A stretch of DNA of 64,000 nt from Cyanophora paradoxa. Lineage: Eukaryota; Glaucocystophyceae; Cyanophorales; Cyanophoraceae. Below are positions 63,201-64,000 of the stretch, piece by piece. The number at the start of each line of letters is the position of its first letter. The first letter of the stretch is position 1. The notes below the pieces were generated by a model. It worked only from the letters and a program-made list of their open reading frames with translations. It had not been told where the DNA came from and made no database searches. The translations under genes and the position numbers were made by a program. The stretch spans positions 1-64,000 of the forward strand of contig QPMI01000188.1 in the NCBI GenBank assembly GCA_004431415.1, in the 5' to 3' direction.

Positions 63201-64000
63201 CCCGCGCCCACGCCTCCGGGGCCCCGGGCGTCGACGAGGCCGCGGAGGGATCGGATCGAGCAGCTGCGGGGCGAGCTCGAGTGAGGGGCGGGTGGAACTG
63301 CTGGGGCCGAGCGGCGCCGGGCGCACCTAGGCTGTACGAGCTGCCCCTGGACGTCGACGCTGCGGCGCTCCGAGCGCCACCTCCGGCACCTCTCGAGCTC
63401 ACCTCTGACACCTGGCGAGTAAGGGGTAGGCACACCGACCGCCAAGCCTGGCCGAGCGAACACAGCAGCGACCGTCGGACGTCGAACGAATCCAGCACGC
63501 CGGCATTAGCTTAGCTTAGAGAGCCAACCAGCTGCCGCTCCGAATGACGCGGCTGGTTTTAGCTGGCATCGGGCTTCGGGAAGATTCATGCGGGCCTTCC
63601 GGCTGGCGTCGCATGCTTCATTCCCGCGGCATGGCCATGCAATGCGCGAAGCTGCTCGAACTGCGGGCCGGTGGCTTCGATGGGCGGGCGCGGAGAGGAC
63701 CGGCATCCATGCAGCGACGCCGAAGCATTGCCCGGCAGCCACACAAGGAGTGAAGTCGTCTCCAGCGTGCACCGCTGCCTCTTTGCCCCGAACAGCAAGA
63801 CTCTGCGAGCGTCTAGCCCAGCGGCTGCCACTCGATCTCCCGTGTCGCTGCGGCAAGTCGGCGAGAGGGCCTTGGCCGTTGCAATTGGCCTCGGCCCTCC
63901 GCGAGATAGGGGTACGCTAGCAATTCAGCCCAGCAATTCAGCCCAGCCTTCAGTTCAAGCAGCGTCGCACGCGTTCGACACGCAGACGCCAAAACGGTAC
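63201..64000. other. Right edge, no supported gene
   Basis: Open frames on both strands (for example 63588-63920 +) have no recognisable domain. The region may hold upstream exons of the VPS11-like gene or the start of another gene outside the window. AGCAATTCAGCCC is tandemly duplicated at about 63918-63945. Confidence 0.35.

Overview
The window is nuclear DNA from a single-celled eukaryote, most likely a GC-rich alga or protist. Nearly all coding sequence is cut by short introns (often 40-100 nt) with GTGCG or GTACCCC donors and CTGCGCAG-like acceptors. The core genes are eukaryotic: capping protein beta, a P5A ATPase, a VPS11-like protein, F-box/LRR proteins, an AP2-domain protein and ubiquitin-like domains. 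The lineage cannot be fixed from sequence alone; several AP2 domains in one protein plus very high GC and dense introns would fit a haptophyte, stramenopile or alveolate-type alga. No bacterial operon, CRISPR array or rRNA is visible.

Layout. 1-7684 (+): 3' part of a large ankyrin-repeat gene whose last third looks like two degenerate TIR domains. 7685-28000 is an AT-richer, repeat-rich, gene-poor compartment. It holds a duplicated gene pair (7875-10681 and 11290-12158, both -), a zinc-finger ORF nested in an intron of the first copy, a decayed third copy at 22.3-22.6 kb, a secreted and probably membrane-anchored protein (15263-19165, -) and a three-AP2-domain protein (about 23451-27600, -). 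Between these genes lie a SINE/MITE-like insertion with 18-bp target duplications, a 0.3-kb segmental duplication, hairpin elements and palindromic simple repeats.

28.8-64 kb is a compact GC-rich compartment of single-copy genes: F-box/LRR (28795-31309, +), a small unknown protein (31552-32532, -), a Ser/Pro-rich LRR protein (about 33370-36165, +), a concentrative nucleoside transporter (36251-38600, -), capping protein beta (38713-40093, +), a double ubiquitin-like protein (40610-46758, +), a P5A ATPase (47052-55968, -), a coiled-coil protein (56085-59187, -), a second F-box/LRR protein (about 59248-61362, +) and a VPS11-like gene (61441 to about 63200, -). Neighbours are often convergent or divergent with only about 80-300 bp between them, so shared promoters and terminators are likely.

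The genes do not form one pathway. Themes are signalling and protein turnover (ankyrin-TIR, F-box, ubiquitin-like), membrane and trafficking functions (P5A, CNT, VPS11-like) and cytoskeleton (capping protein, possibly the ubiquitin-like protein's charged tail). Exon structures were read by eye from frame continuity, GT/AG sites and family motifs; coordinates of multi-exon genes are spans from start to stop. In several genes (ankyrin, first F-box, VPS11-like) a clear motif changes frame by one base without an intron, so these are either decaying genes or carry base-level sequence errors.
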